From Nostoc sp. T09 (GTDB lineage Bacteria > Cyanobacteriota > Cyanobacteriia > Cyanobacteriales > Nostocaceae): a stretch of DNA of 43,342 bases. Position 1 is the stretch's first letter. Each line of letters begins with the position of its first letter. Below the pieces are notes generated by a model. It did not search any database and was not told where the DNA came from. It saw only the letters and a program-made list of their open reading frames with translations. The stretch is from assembly GCF_002154695.1 (NCBI RefSeq), contig NZ_MTAV01000202.1, positions 1 to 43,342 of the forward strand, in the 5' to 3' direction. Positions 1 through 8,888 of the stretch are shown here, piece after piece. The position numbers were made by a program, and so were the translations under genes.

Positions 1-234
1 CCTCAAAACGGTCACACTCCCTTCTTTCCTTCGTTTCAGCCCCTTTGTCACCCCTTCAGATGTTGCATTCAAAAAATCCGTCTTATCGGCGTTTATCGGC
101 GGTTTATTTTATCCTCTCTAATGCACAAAATTAGCTGTGTCAATCCACTACAATTTAAGGTTTACTTTATAAATCATCTCTTACCAATAATTTGTTGAAG
201 CAAGCATTTTTACTCCTTAATTTTTGCCTAAAAC
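1..234. other. Intergenic flank, no gene seen
   Basis: AT-rich sequence downstream of the last glycosyltransferase of the minus-strand cluster. Around 76-112 there is a TTATCGGCGTTTATCGGCGG-type stretch that resembles the dispersed cyanobacterial TTTATCTGCGTTTATCTG repeat. No open frame with coding character was seen. Confidence 0.5.
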
Positions 235-1263
235 TTATTGAGGAACTCTATTCCTAAAATTGCGATATTTAAGTTTAATATTGTTAATTTTTTGCTTTAT
301 AAAAATCCTAATAAACTTTTGCAACTGCATGAGTGCAGTTAGACGAATAAATCTTTGCGGACGCTGCTCAGGACATTTTAAATAGCGATAATGTAAGAAA
401 ACATCGCGGTAAGGAATATCAACATATTCACCAGAACAAAGCCGCGTAAAATATGAAGAAGCTACACTCATATAGTGAATATATGTCAGACGTTCCCCTT
501 GGTCATACAATATATTATCTACGGTATCAAATTGAGAATTCCAATGACAACCAGTAGCAGTGCCATGATAAGCGTAGTTATAGTAAGAAATCCCACTGCG
601 TAACACTAAGTAGTTTATAACTGTTTGATCAGAATCAGCCCAAGCTAGTGCATCAGCTTCGCCTGCTTCTAAATTTTCTAGCAGCTTGGCTAACATACTA
701 TCATCAAAAATCTTCTTTTTAGAAGCGAACCAACCAGAGCAAAAAATTAGATGACTGACGTTTTTTTTGTTAAAAATATTATCGAGTTTATCTTCTGTCC
801 AGTTAAAAATATAGTTTAAATCCGATTTATATTGATAGTCATTTGCAATCCAATCATACTCATCCAATTTTTGATAGACATCATCTAGTGGTTTCATCAA
901 CAGCGTATCTCCATCAAAGAAAATAAACTTGTCAAATGGGCCATCTAGACAGCAAAGTTTTCGATGTCTTTCTATACGGAAATTCTCTCCTAAACCATAT
1001 TCTTTCCATAGATTTAATGCTCTTGGGTGAGCTTTCCAGATACGAGAGCCAAAGTCTTCCCAGCGAGCTATGGAAGCATAGTCCTCAAATAAGGTGACAT
1101 TATCCCTTGCTGCGACCTCTGCCTTTACCTTATCTAACTGCTCATTATATGGAATGACACAAACCGGAATTTTTCTGCCAGCATTAGCTTCTATACTATT
1201 GAGTAAAGCAACCAGTTGGTCATAAACTACATCATTAGCTAGAGTGTAAATCCCATCACTCAT
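235..1263 (-). CDS. DxD-type glycosyltransferase-like protein, paralog 1 of 3
   Basis: Predicted 342-residue cytoplasmic GT-A-like glycosyltransferase that would transfer a sugar from a nucleotide-sugar donor; donor and acceptor are unknown. The N-terminus (MSDGIYTLAND) matches its two neighbours. A hydrophobic strand runs into the DGD motif (D117-G-D119), the expected metal/nucleotide-sugar site, and a conserved YIHY segment lies near the C-terminus. Start: the frame can open 36 bp earlier, but that would overlap the upstream gene. The ATG at 1263 has AGGAG about 8 nt upstream and aligns with the paralogs. It is the last gene of the minus-strand cluster. I vaguely recall database names of the form Npun_R2821/Npun_R2823 family for such proteins, but cannot verify this. 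The GT assignment is inferred from the DxD context and neighbours. Confidence 0.75.
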   Translation of the reverse strand: MSDGIYTLANDVVYDQLVALLNSIEANAGRKIPVCVIPYNEQLDKVKAEVAARDNVTLFEDYASIARWEDFGSRIWKAHPRALNLWKEYGLGENFRIERHRKLCCLDGPFDKFIFFDGDTLLMKPLDDVYQKLDEYDWIANDYQYKSDLNYIFNWTEDKLDNIFNKKNVSHLIFCSGWFASKKKIFDDSMLAKLLENLEAGEADALAWADSDQTVINYLVLRSGISYYNYAYHGTATGCHWNSQFDTVDNILYDQGERLTYIHYMSVASSYFTRLCSGEYVDIPYRDVFLHYRYLKCPEQRPQRFIRLTALMQLQKFIRIFIKQKINNIKLKYRNFRNRVPQ

Positions 1264-1279
1264 AAAAATACTCCTGATA

Positions 1280-2170
1280 TCAAGTATGGGCAGTAACAAA
1301 GGGGAATAAACGACGAGTTAGTTTTGGGATAAAAGCAAGTTTACCCTCATGAAGGTAGCGATAGTGATTCCACAATTCCCAATAGGGACTATTGCTTTTC
1401 ATCTTGATTCCAGCCCAATGGAGATATTTAAGCCTTTGTCCTCGGTCATAAAGAGCGTAGTCTTGTTGTTGGAAATTTCGTGAACCAGCCCAACTACCAG
1501 GCCCTCCCCCAGGAATTTTGACAAGATTACCGCGTTTAGCAATTAATTTGAGAACGAGATAATTGAGAAGCGGTTGGTCTGTAACTCCTTCAGAAAAATC
1601 AAAATATTCGCGATGCGCAGCACATTCGCGCAAAGTCTCATCCATCTGCTGCTCAGTAATAGCGCCTTTTCTCGAAGCCCAAAAACCACTGTTGAAAACA
1701 TCTTCGAGTTGATTATCTGAAAAAATCTGCTGCTCTTTAATTACTGAAGAAAAAATATTGCGCAGTTTGTCATTGGCATGATGATAATCACAACAGAAAA
1801 AATCAACTTCAGCAAGCTTCTCTAAATTTTCGGCAATTTTTTCAAAAACAACAATATCTGTATCAATATAAATAAACTCGTCTAAAGGTCCAAACCATGC
1901 TACCAATTTACGCATTTTGTTTGGTAAGGCGAGGAAATCCCGATCAAAGATTTCGCCTATACGTTTAGTAAATTGCTCAATCAATTCTAAATTTGGAAAA
2001 ATTTGCACATTGTGTAATGTACTCAGTTTATCTGCAACTTTTTGATAACTATCATTAAAAGGTATAAGATAAATTAGTACTTCCTGGTCATAATAACGAA
2101 TGCTATTGAGTAAGGCAATGGCATTATCTATGACATAATCGTTAGCAACTATATAAATTCCCCGACTCAT
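1280..2170 (-). CDS. DxD-type glycosyltransferase-like protein, paralog 2 of 3
   Basis: Predicted 296-residue GT-A-like glycosyltransferase, the shortest and most divergent of the tandem trio. It shares the N-terminal pattern (MSRGIYIVANDYVIDN), has FIYIDTD with the DTD motif at residues 103-105, and a YLHWAG segment in place of the YIHY/YLHY of its neighbours. It lacks the roughly 25-residue insert before the DxD seen in the other two. The start ATG has AAGGAT just upstream. Only 3 bp separate it from the preceding gene's stop codon, so translational coupling is likely. No signal peptide or membrane helix is seen. Donor and acceptor are unknown. Confidence 0.75.
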   Translation of the reverse strand: MSRGIYIVANDYVIDNAIALLNSIRYYDQEVLIYLIPFNDSYQKVADKLSTLHNVQIFPNLELIEQFTKRIGEIFDRDFLALPNKMRKLVAWFGPLDEFIYIDTDIVVFEKIAENLEKLAEVDFFCCDYHHANDKLRNIFSSVIKEQQIFSDNQLEDVFNSGFWASRKGAITEQQMDETLRECAAHREYFDFSEGVTDQPLLNYLVLKLIAKRGNLVKIPGGGPGSWAGSRNFQQQDYALYDRGQRLKYLHWAGIKMKSNSPYWELWNHYRYLHEGKLAFIPKLTRRLFPFVTAHT

Positions 2171-2173
2171 AAA

Positions 2174-3148
2174 TTATCCTTGGTGAGTTAACTTAAATTT
2201 TCTCAAAGCTCTGGTGAATAAATTGGGTGATCGTGCATCATAAGGTTTAGAAATATTTTGGAATGCTGGACGCTTATCAGATTCGTGTAAGTAGCGGTAA
2301 TAAAGAAATAATTCTCGATAGGGAAACTCAATATTTTCTCCAGCACATACTGCTTGATTGATGTGAGGAGGAACGCCAATATAATGTAAGTATGTTAACC
2401 GATTGCCCTTGTCGTATAAAATTTTATCTTTCTCTTCAAAATGCTTGGAAGTAACAGTACAGCCTGTAACTTGGTTATCAGGTAAGTGATTCGCAAAGTT
2501 ATAAACAGGTATACCAGACCTCATAAACATATAATTGAGAACTGGTTGATCGCCTGTAGGGTAAAGTATTTCTCTTTCTCCTGACTGAAGATAAGATAAT
2601 AACTCTGCTAATTTTTCTTGATTAAATAATCCTTTTTTTGAAGCATAAAATCCCGAACAAAATATTTCTTCCACCAGGCGATTTTCATCAAAGATTTCAT
2701 ACAATTTATTTGATTTAATATTATAAACTTTGTCTGGATGTTTAAACTGGAAATCATACACTACACAATCATATTCATCTAATTTATCAAACACAAAATC
2801 TAGTGAATTCATCACTAGAGTGTCGGCATCCAAATAAACAAATCGCTCAAAGGGTCCATCAAATGCACAAAACCTGCGATGACCACCATAAATTCTATAT
2901 TTGTTTCTATTCATGCTAGCAGGACTAGCCTTCAACATAAATTCATCCCAGCGTTGAATTGATTGTTGATTATCGTACAAGAATACATTAGGACGCTTAG
3001 CTATTGCGTCAGCAATCCGTTGGGTTTGCTCATCAAAAGGATAGATACAGACAGGGATATCCGAACCTAGTATCACATCAATACTATTGAGCAAAGCAAT
3101 CAGTTGATCATAAACATAGTCATTGCCAAGGGTACAAATACCATTCAT
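2174..3148 (-). CDS. DxD-type glycosyltransferase-like protein, paralog 3 of 3
   Basis: Predicted 324-residue GT-A-like glycosyltransferase. It is close in sequence to paralog 1: N-terminus MNGICTLGNDYVYDQLIALL, FVYLDADT with DAD at residues 107-109, then FCSGFYASKKG and LTYLHYIGV. The pattern fits a retaining, GT8-like GT-A fold, but I cannot assign a CAZy family with certainty. The gene starts 3 bp after the stop of the GT10-like gene, with no strong Shine-Dalgarno, which fits coupled translation. The arrangement of three paralogs suggests local duplication followed by specialisation for different linkages. Confidence 0.75.
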   Translation of the reverse strand: MNGICTLGNDYVYDQLIALLNSIDVILGSDIPVCIYPFDEQTQRIADAIAKRPNVFLYDNQQSIQRWDEFMLKASPASMNRNKYRIYGGHRRFCAFDGPFERFVYLDADTLVMNSLDFVFDKLDEYDCVVYDFQFKHPDKVYNIKSNKLYEIFDENRLVEEIFCSGFYASKKGLFNQEKLAELLSYLQSGEREILYPTGDQPVLNYMFMRSGIPVYNFANHLPDNQVTGCTVTSKHFEEKDKILYDKGNRLTYLHYIGVPPHINQAVCAGENIEFPYRELFLYYRYLHESDKRPAFQNISKPYDARSPNLFTRALRKFKLTHQG

Positions 3149-3151
3149 ATT

Positions 3152-4111
3152 TTATGAGTGTTGAGCAACAAAATTTGACAACCAATTCCCTAAATTTAGT
3201 TTGTGTAAAATGATTTGACGCGCTTCCGCGATCGCATCTTTAGCTGCATACCAAGCATCGGGGGTAGCAGTCACTTCTTGAATATAAGCACTACCTTTTT
3301 CGTCTAAGCTAGGTAATCTTAAAAAACTGCCTGGTGGTAATAATTTATCAGCAGCAGATCCACCATAATAAATTGGTAGACACCATGCCAACAAAGAATC
3401 CCACATTTTTTCACTTACATACCAACTATTGTCGGCATAATTTTCAATTGCCAAATTATAGTAGTACGGTGCCATCCCATGCCACTTGTGACCTAGTTCT
3501 CCCTTGGTCTGCGACCATTCAGATAAGTTACGACCATACAAATCAAACTTAATCCCACTTTCTTGGAGAGAACGCAGAAAATTTAACCGCTGACGATGGT
3601 TAGCTGTACGGTTAATTCCAGAGGTAATCCAACTGCATGGTGCAACCTTTTTCGGTATTGGCATTTCATTTAAATCATCAAATGATTTGGCATGATACCA
3701 AATAGCAGGCATATAGTCAGGAACAGGCGCAAAATCATCTGGGCCAGTAACATAGCCACAATACTGCTGTGCTGTCTGATAATTATTTTTATTGATTTCT
3801 ACAATTTCATCTAAGGGTGGTTCGCGGAGAAAATAAATAATTCGCTCTTTAGAGACACCACGCAATAAAGATTCGATATTAACTTCTAGTTTTTGTTGCT
3901 GATTACGCAAACGATCTAACCAAGATTGTGGTGGGGATGGTTGGGGAAAATCAAATTGATAGAGTAACAAAAAATCTGGCTTTGGTGCGGTTGTCAATAT
4001 TTGGATATTGTCCCATAAGCCAAAATGATTAGGGGTTTGTTGCCACATCCAATCAGCACTTGTATTAAGTGATGAATAGCTGCTAATCATACCGATAGTC
4101 TTGATAGTCAT
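3152..4111 (-). CDS. GT10 family (alpha-1,3/4-fucosyltransferase-like) glycosyltransferase
   Basis: 319-residue protein whose C-terminal half carries the GT10 hallmark: YYNLAIENYADNSWYVSEKM at about 217-236, then WDSLLAWCLPIYYGG and LPPGSFLRL at about 258-266. In GT10 enzymes this region binds GDP-fucose. The N-terminal 150 residues are family-variable and probably form the acceptor domain. The start codon abuts the stop of the preceding GT4 gene (TAA immediately followed by ATG), so the two are almost certainly co-translated. Substrate specificity is inferred: some bacterial GT10 enzymes use GDP-sugars other than fucose, and no GDP-fucose biosynthesis gene is in the window. Confidence 0.8.
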   Translation of the reverse strand: MTIKTIGMISSYSSLNTSADWMWQQTPNHFGLWDNIQILTTAPKPDFLLLYQFDFPQPSPPQSWLDRLRNQQQKLEVNIESLLRGVSKERIIYFLREPPLDEIVEINKNNYQTAQQYCGYVTGPDDFAPVPDYMPAIWYHAKSFDDLNEMPIPKKVAPCSWITSGINRTANHRQRLNFLRSLQESGIKFDLYGRNLSEWSQTKGELGHKWHGMAPYYYNLAIENYADNSWYVSEKMWDSLLAWCLPIYYGGSAADKLLPPGSFLRLPSLDEKGSAYIQEVTATPDAWYAAKDAIAEARQIILHKLNLGNWLSNFVAQHS

Positions 4112-5371
4112 TTAAGTATTAATAATTTGTAGTTTTTCACTCAGTATTTCACCATCACCAGATAATGGTGGGCGCATAGAATATTCTAAAAAACTTAATA
4201 TTTTGGTAATTCTATTCTCCCAAGAAAATTGATGGGCAAAATCGATACTAGCGGCATAACCTTCGCTCTTCCTCGGATATGCCTCTAAAGCATGTTGAAT
4301 AGCTTCAGCAAATTTATATGGATTATCTGGTTCACTCCAAACAGCTACCAAAGGCGATTGCTTGAATTCCATTAAAGGTGGAATTTCCGTAGCGACTATT
4401 GGTGTTCCCGAAGCCATATACTGAAAAAACTTAACTGGATTAGTGAAATTCGCTGATTGTCCAGAGCAGTGAGGATGAGCTAAAAGATCAGCTGCTTGAA
4501 ACAAACTCACTAACCGTTCCCGTGGAAGTATCCAGCCTAAAAATTTCACGTTTTCTATATTTTTATTTTTGGCTATTTGCTGATAATCTTGTACTTGTGA
4601 TTCTGTCCCACCTGTTATGACAAACTGAATTTGAGGTAGTTCTTTGGCTGCGTCAATTAAAACATCAATTCCTTTAAAAGGATACAAAGCACCGGAATAA
4701 ACAACTAAATACTTACGTTGTTCTTTAAGTAATTCTTGTCGCCATGCTTGAGCTTCTTCAGGTTGTCTCAGTAAGAATGAATGGTTGAATCCGTTATGTA
4801 GCCAAACAACCTTTTCTGGAGGCATACCAGATTCTATGAGGCTTTCTCTGATAGGTTCCGACTGAGTTATAGCAATTTTAAAATATGGGTTGTGGACAAT
4901 TTCTAGCTCAAATTTCTTATCTTGATAATAATGACGTTCGTAGATAGTAACAATCTGATTTTTGACTGCGGCTTTGGCAAAATTCCAATCTCTAGTATGT
5001 ACAACTTTAGTATAGGGTAGGATATGGATAGGTAAATAGTATTTAGATACGAGCGTACTAGAGTTAGTGAATTTACTACCTACTTGATCAATAGGCCAAG
5101 GCATGGGTAAGGGAGCAACTTTCAGCTTTTCATCAATATCATAAAATTCAATAAACTCTGGATTTGGCCTTCTTGGGCGATAAGGATAAAGTAACAATAA
5201 GGGATTAAAAGAATTATTGAATTTATCTGGATAAGCTAAAACAGAGGAGTATCCTAAGTTAGCGGCGGCATTAGCACAAAGAACATCATGAATTTCGTGT
5301 GCTGTATCAGGTTTTAGTGAGATTTCCCCACTATAAAAAACATACTGGCTTTTTTTAGATGAATTGCTCAT
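4112..5371 (-). CDS. Glycosyltransferase family 4 (group 1), first of two
   Basis: 419-residue GT-B glycosyltransferase. The C-terminal nucleotide-sugar domain is clear: VVYSGALYPFKGIDVLI at about 223-239, VITGG near 251-255 and NPVKFFQYMASGTPIVATEI at about 311-330, the usual donor-binding segment. The N-terminal domain (about 10-200) is the acceptor half. It lies 45 bp after the ABC exporter and is fused stop-to-start with the GT10-like gene. It is cytosolic or membrane-associated, and its role is probably to add one sugar to the cluster's product. The exact sugar is unknown. Confidence 0.88.
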   Translation of the reverse strand: MSNSSKKSQYVFYSGEISLKPDTAHEIHDVLCANAAANLGYSSVLAYPDKFNNSFNPLLLLYPYRPRRPNPEFIEFYDIDEKLKVAPLPMPWPIDQVGSKFTNSSTLVSKYYLPIHILPYTKVVHTRDWNFAKAAVKNQIVTIYERHYYQDKKFELEIVHNPYFKIAITQSEPIRESLIESGMPPEKVVWLHNGFNHSFLLRQPEEAQAWRQELLKEQRKYLVVYSGALYPFKGIDVLIDAAKELPQIQFVITGGTESQVQDYQQIAKNKNIENVKFLGWILPRERLVSLFQAADLLAHPHCSGQSANFTNPVKFFQYMASGTPIVATEIPPLMEFKQSPLVAVWSEPDNPYKFAEAIQHALEAYPRKSEGYAASIDFAHQFSWENRITKILSFLEYSMRPPLSGDGEILSEKLQIINT

Positions 5372-5416
5372 TTTTTTAATTTATAAGTAATATATGTTGT
5401 ATGTTTTAGTTCTAGA

Positions 5417-7663
5417 TTATAGAGAAAAATTTTTCTCCAATATTTGTAATGTATCCAGTAGAGAAATAGCAGAATCATAATTCTCGCTGATTAATTGATT
5501 TTGCTGCTGAGAATCAGCATCAAAATTACCCAATAACAAATGTAAAGATCTAATCAATACATTGATACTGATATGTAATTTTTCGGAAAAATCACTATGT
5601 TTTTCCATATATGAATTACATTCTATTTTTTCGGCTGAATCTAAAACGAATTGCTGACTAGCTTTTGTGCTATCAATATCATTTAGCATATTAATCATAT
5701 CGAGAGTTTTTAACGCTGAATAATAGGATTGCTCGATTAATTCTTGCTTTTCTTGAGAATTGTCTACTATACCATCAATTAATAAGTTCAGAATGCCAAT
5801 TATTGAGTTAAGCTGGGTCCGCATATCGTGAGAAATTCCCAGTAACATAGAACGGGGCTTAGGAGAATCTTCGGCTTGCTCGGCAAATTGCATTGAGTAA
5901 AGGCGTGAGTAATAACCACCTTTTTCTAAAAGTTCTTTGTGGGTTCCTACTTCTACTACATGGCCATGATCTAATACGGCAATTTGATTGGCTTTTTGTA
6001 CTGTAGAAAGTCGGTGAGCAATGACTAGTGTGGTGCGATCGCGGCTGAGATCATCGAGTGCAACTTGTACTAATCGTTCCGAAACTGTATCTAAAGCACT
6101 AGTGGCTTCATCAAGAATCAGTATTTCTGGGTTTTGGAGTAGGGCGCGGGCGATTGCTAATCTTTGTCTTTGTCCACCGGATAACAGAACGCCGCGATCG
6201 CCAATTAAAGTATCAAATCCTTGGGGCAATTTGCTAATAAACTCATAGGCATTAGCCCGCTTTGCTGCCATGATAATTTCCTCATCGTTAACATCAGATC
6301 GCCCATAGCAAATGTTGTTGCGCACTGAGTCATTAAAGAGAAATGTATCTTGACTGACAATTCCCATAGCCTTGCGTAGTGATTTCATCTCGAATTCCCG
6401 CAAGTCGGTACCATCTAAGGTAATACAGCCAGAGGTAGGATCATAAAATCTACTTAAAAGGTCAGCTATTGTTGATTTACCTGCACCAGAACCACCTACT
6501 AAAGCTAATGTTGTTCCTTTGGGCAAATATAAATCTACGTTGTTAAGTACTAAGTTTTGATGTTGAGGGTAGGAAAAACAAACTTGATTGAAATATATTC
6601 CCTTCTGTAATGATTGATAGAGAATCGTCCCCCGATTCATCAATGGCTTATTATCTGTTCGTAAAAAGTCAGCCACAATATCTACACTTGCAGAAGTGTT
6701 AGCAAAGGTACTGCGTAGAACATTTAATTGAGAAATTAAGGGCAAAAGACGTAGCAGGACTAATAAATATGTCAATAGAACAGCGGAAACTGAAGTAATT
6801 TGTTGTGCAAATAAGGCACGACCTATTAAAACAATAACTATTAAAGCTATCATCCCAGTTACCTCGCTGGCTGGCATTATAGCTTCAGAATTAACCTGAG
6901 ATTCAAAATCTGCTTTTTCTCGATATCGAATTAATTTTTTAATTCGTTTATATTCTTTTTCTTCATTTCCAGTCGCCTTAACTAAGCGAATTCCATTTAG
7001 GACTTCTAGTACAGTAATAGAATAAGTTTTAGACATTTCCGAAAGTTCTGTACCAAAATATTTGGAACGAGTGATTGCGTACTGATTTACTAAAGTAATG
7101 AAAACCAATAAAATTGTAGTAACAATAGTCAATTGCCAAGAAATTGACAATAACAAAACTACAAAAACTAAAATAGTAATTACGAGAATTACTAATTTAA
7201 TAAAACTACCTATAGCACTAGCAGTACGACTAATTTCTCCACCAAGACTGTTAATTAAGTCACCGACGCGCATCTTAGCGTAATAACTTAAATCTACTTC
7301 TAGTAATAATGCCACCCCAGCTTCTCTCATATCTGAGGTTAATGTTCTTGTTAAAGAACTAGAAACAAGGGTACTCAGATAGGTGGCTAAATTTTTTAAA
7401 AAAATTATGAATATAATAGAGCTAGCCATCACCGCTAAGCGGTAATTATCTGGAACCTTATCGAAAGGATATATAATTATTTTTAAAATCGGGGGAGCGC
7501 CTGTTAAATTAACTTCTTGACCAACAATTTTAAGAATTATTGGTACAATTAATGTTGTACCAATACCATTAAATAAAGCGCCAGAAAATCCCAGAACAAT
7601 TGTTGCCAATATTCGCCACGGATAAGGTTTAAGAAATTTTGCTAAAAACTGAATGTTAGACAT
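5417..7663 (-). CDS. ABC exporter (permease-ATPase) with C-terminal tandem HisKA-like module
   Basis: 748-residue half-size type IV ABC exporter of the MsbA/HepA kind. About six membrane helices lie in residues 15-310. The ATPase domain follows: Walker A GGSGAGKST (390-398), signature LSGGQ (494-498), Walker B ILILDE (514-519) and switch His550. Typical exporters end near 600. This one adds about 145 residues containing GISHDMRTQLNSIIG (609-623), which looks like a histidine-kinase H-box with H612 as acceptor. A second hairpin (693-742) aligns without gaps to 611-660, with about 16 of 50 identities, but has Glu where the His should be. No kinase CA (ATP-binding) domain follows. It lies between two GT4 genes, so export of a lipid-linked glycan or glycolipid is likely. 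Phosphorelay control through the tail is inference. Confidence 0.92.
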   Translation of the reverse strand: MSNIQFLAKFLKPYPWRILATIVLGFSGALFNGIGTTLIVPIILKIVGQEVNLTGAPPILKIIIYPFDKVPDNYRLAVMASSIIFIIFLKNLATYLSTLVSSSLTRTLTSDMREAGVALLLEVDLSYYAKMRVGDLINSLGGEISRTASAIGSFIKLVILVITILVFVVLLLSISWQLTIVTTILLVFITLVNQYAITRSKYFGTELSEMSKTYSITVLEVLNGIRLVKATGNEEKEYKRIKKLIRYREKADFESQVNSEAIMPASEVTGMIALIVIVLIGRALFAQQITSVSAVLLTYLLVLLRLLPLISQLNVLRSTFANTSASVDIVADFLRTDNKPLMNRGTILYQSLQKGIYFNQVCFSYPQHQNLVLNNVDLYLPKGTTLALVGGSGAGKSTIADLLSRFYDPTSGCITLDGTDLREFEMKSLRKAMGIVSQDTFLFNDSVRNNICYGRSDVNDEEIIMAAKRANAYEFISKLPQGFDTLIGDRGVLLSGGQRQRLAIARALLQNPEILILDEATSALDTVSERLVQVALDDLSRDRTTLVIAHRLSTVQKANQIAVLDHGHVVEVGTHKELLEKGGYYSRLYSMQFAEQAEDSPKPRSMLLGISHDMRTQLNSIIGILNLLIDGIVDNSQEKQELIEQSYYSALKTLDMINMLNDIDSTKASQQFVLDSAEKIECNSYMEKHSDFSEKLHISINVLIRSLHLLLGNFDADSQQQNQLISENYDSAISLLDTLQILEKNFSL
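5435..5833 (-). other. Duplicated HisKA-like segment within the ABC exporter tail
   Basis: Sub-gene region encoding residues 611-742 of the exporter. The first copy begins SHDMRTQLNSIIGILNLL. The second begins SEKLHISINVLIRSLHLL and keeps S-Q, L-I, Y-x-S-A and L-D at the same spacing. A 32-residue linker joins them. Copy 1 keeps the acceptor His (codon 5828-5830); copy 2 does not. A family search would say whether both score as HisKA. Confidence 0.65.
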
Positions 7664-7719
7664 AGAAAATTTAAGTATAAATTTATATGTGGCAATATAT
7701 AGTTAAGGTATCTAACTTT

Positions 7720-8880
7720 TTATAATCTGCTCATCACTTCTGCCAAAGTAGATGACATTGTTTCCAAACTATATTTTTCTACACATTTTTTTCTTGCTTT
7801 GATCCCTTTTGCATTTGCTGCTTCTAAATCCTCAAATATTAATTTGATTTGTTCAGCAATTTGTTCAGGACAACCAGGATCAACTAGATAACCAGTGTCA
7901 TCTAAAATTTCGGGAATATCTCCTACCCGCGTTGATAAAACTGGTTTAGCCATAGCCATTCCATCTGTCAATTTGAGAGGAAATTGAGCGTGAGCAGTTA
8001 GAGTATCTCGTTGGGGAACAACTACAATGTGAGCAGCGGCGACTACCTCAGGCATTGCCTCTACAGGGCATTTTGGCAACTTGATAATCCAACGACCCCA
8101 CTTTTGAATGAGTTGGTCGTCATAATCATCGTAAGGACTACCACCAACAATCACTAGTCTTAAATCTTGTTGATTCAATAAATCTAAAGCTATTAAGACA
8201 TCTTCAACTCCCTTATGAGGGCGTGGCGCTCCCGGAAACATGAGAATTTTATATTGAGACAGACCATAACGCTCTCTACTAACTTCAGGGTTATACTTCT
8301 GGGGGTCAAACATTGCCGTATCTTTGCCATTAGGTACATAAACTCCACCAAAGCGTTTTTGTAGAAAGTTAGTATCTATAGTCACTACTTCTGCTTTTGG
8401 CACTAAACGTTCTATCCACTGTAAATACAGTGGATGATCGGGAAATTTTAATGCTCCATTTTGTTTGAAAATATCTCGATATAATTGCTTCGGGTTAGGG
8501 TTATATTTCCATTCAAACCCACCATACCAACTCAGTTCCCAGTCATCTATATCTAAAAATAAAGGACGACGATGGCTAAGTTTGCGAACTAGAGATAACC
8601 CAAAACTTGTCGGTTTGGGCTTAACTGCATATATAATATCCCCATCTATTTTTTCTAACAGTTTTTTAGCTGATATGAAAAAATCAGGATAGTTTTTACC
8701 AGCAACATAATTAATAGGTATTCCTGAAGGAGGGATAGCGTAAATTTCTTTACCAAATAAAAAGCCTACTACTTCTACTTCATAATCTATTTTTTTGAGA
8801 ATTTGCGCTAGTAAAAATGCTCGAACTATTCCGCCACCAGCAAAATCACTAACTACTAAAGAAACTTTAGCTTTGCTCAT
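7720..8880 (-). CDS. Glycosyltransferase family 4 (group 1), second of two
   Basis: 386-residue GT-B glycosyltransferase. The N-terminus has the acceptor-domain glycine loop FAGGGIVRAFLLAQ (13-26). The C-terminal donor domain has FPGAPRPHKGVEDVLIAL (215-232), LVIVGGSPYDD (242-252) and PLKLTDGMAMAKPVLSTRVG (301-320). It lies 56 bp upstream of the ABC exporter and 8 bp downstream of the GT2 gene, in the same direction. It is probably a cytosolic enzyme that extends the cluster's glycan. Donor and acceptor cannot be read from the sequence. Confidence 0.88.
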   Translation of the reverse strand: MSKAKVSLVVSDFAGGGIVRAFLLAQILKKIDYEVEVVGFLFGKEIYAIPPSGIPINYVAGKNYPDFFISAKKLLEKIDGDIIYAVKPKPTSFGLSLVRKLSHRRPLFLDIDDWELSWYGGFEWKYNPNPKQLYRDIFKQNGALKFPDHPLYLQWIERLVPKAEVVTIDTNFLQKRFGGVYVPNGKDTAMFDPQKYNPEVSRERYGLSQYKILMFPGAPRPHKGVEDVLIALDLLNQQDLRLVIVGGSPYDDYDDQLIQKWGRWIIKLPKCPVEAMPEVVAAAHIVVVPQRDTLTAHAQFPLKLTDGMAMAKPVLSTRVGDIPEILDDTGYLVDPGCPEQIAEQIKLIFEDLEAANAKGIKARKKCVEKYSLETMSSTLAEVMSRL

Positions 8881-8888
8881 AACTATAT

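Noticed and set aside
3334-3552. Plus-strand 72-codon frame
   Set aside because: It lies entirely antisense to the GT10-like gene, which has a clear family motif in the same region.
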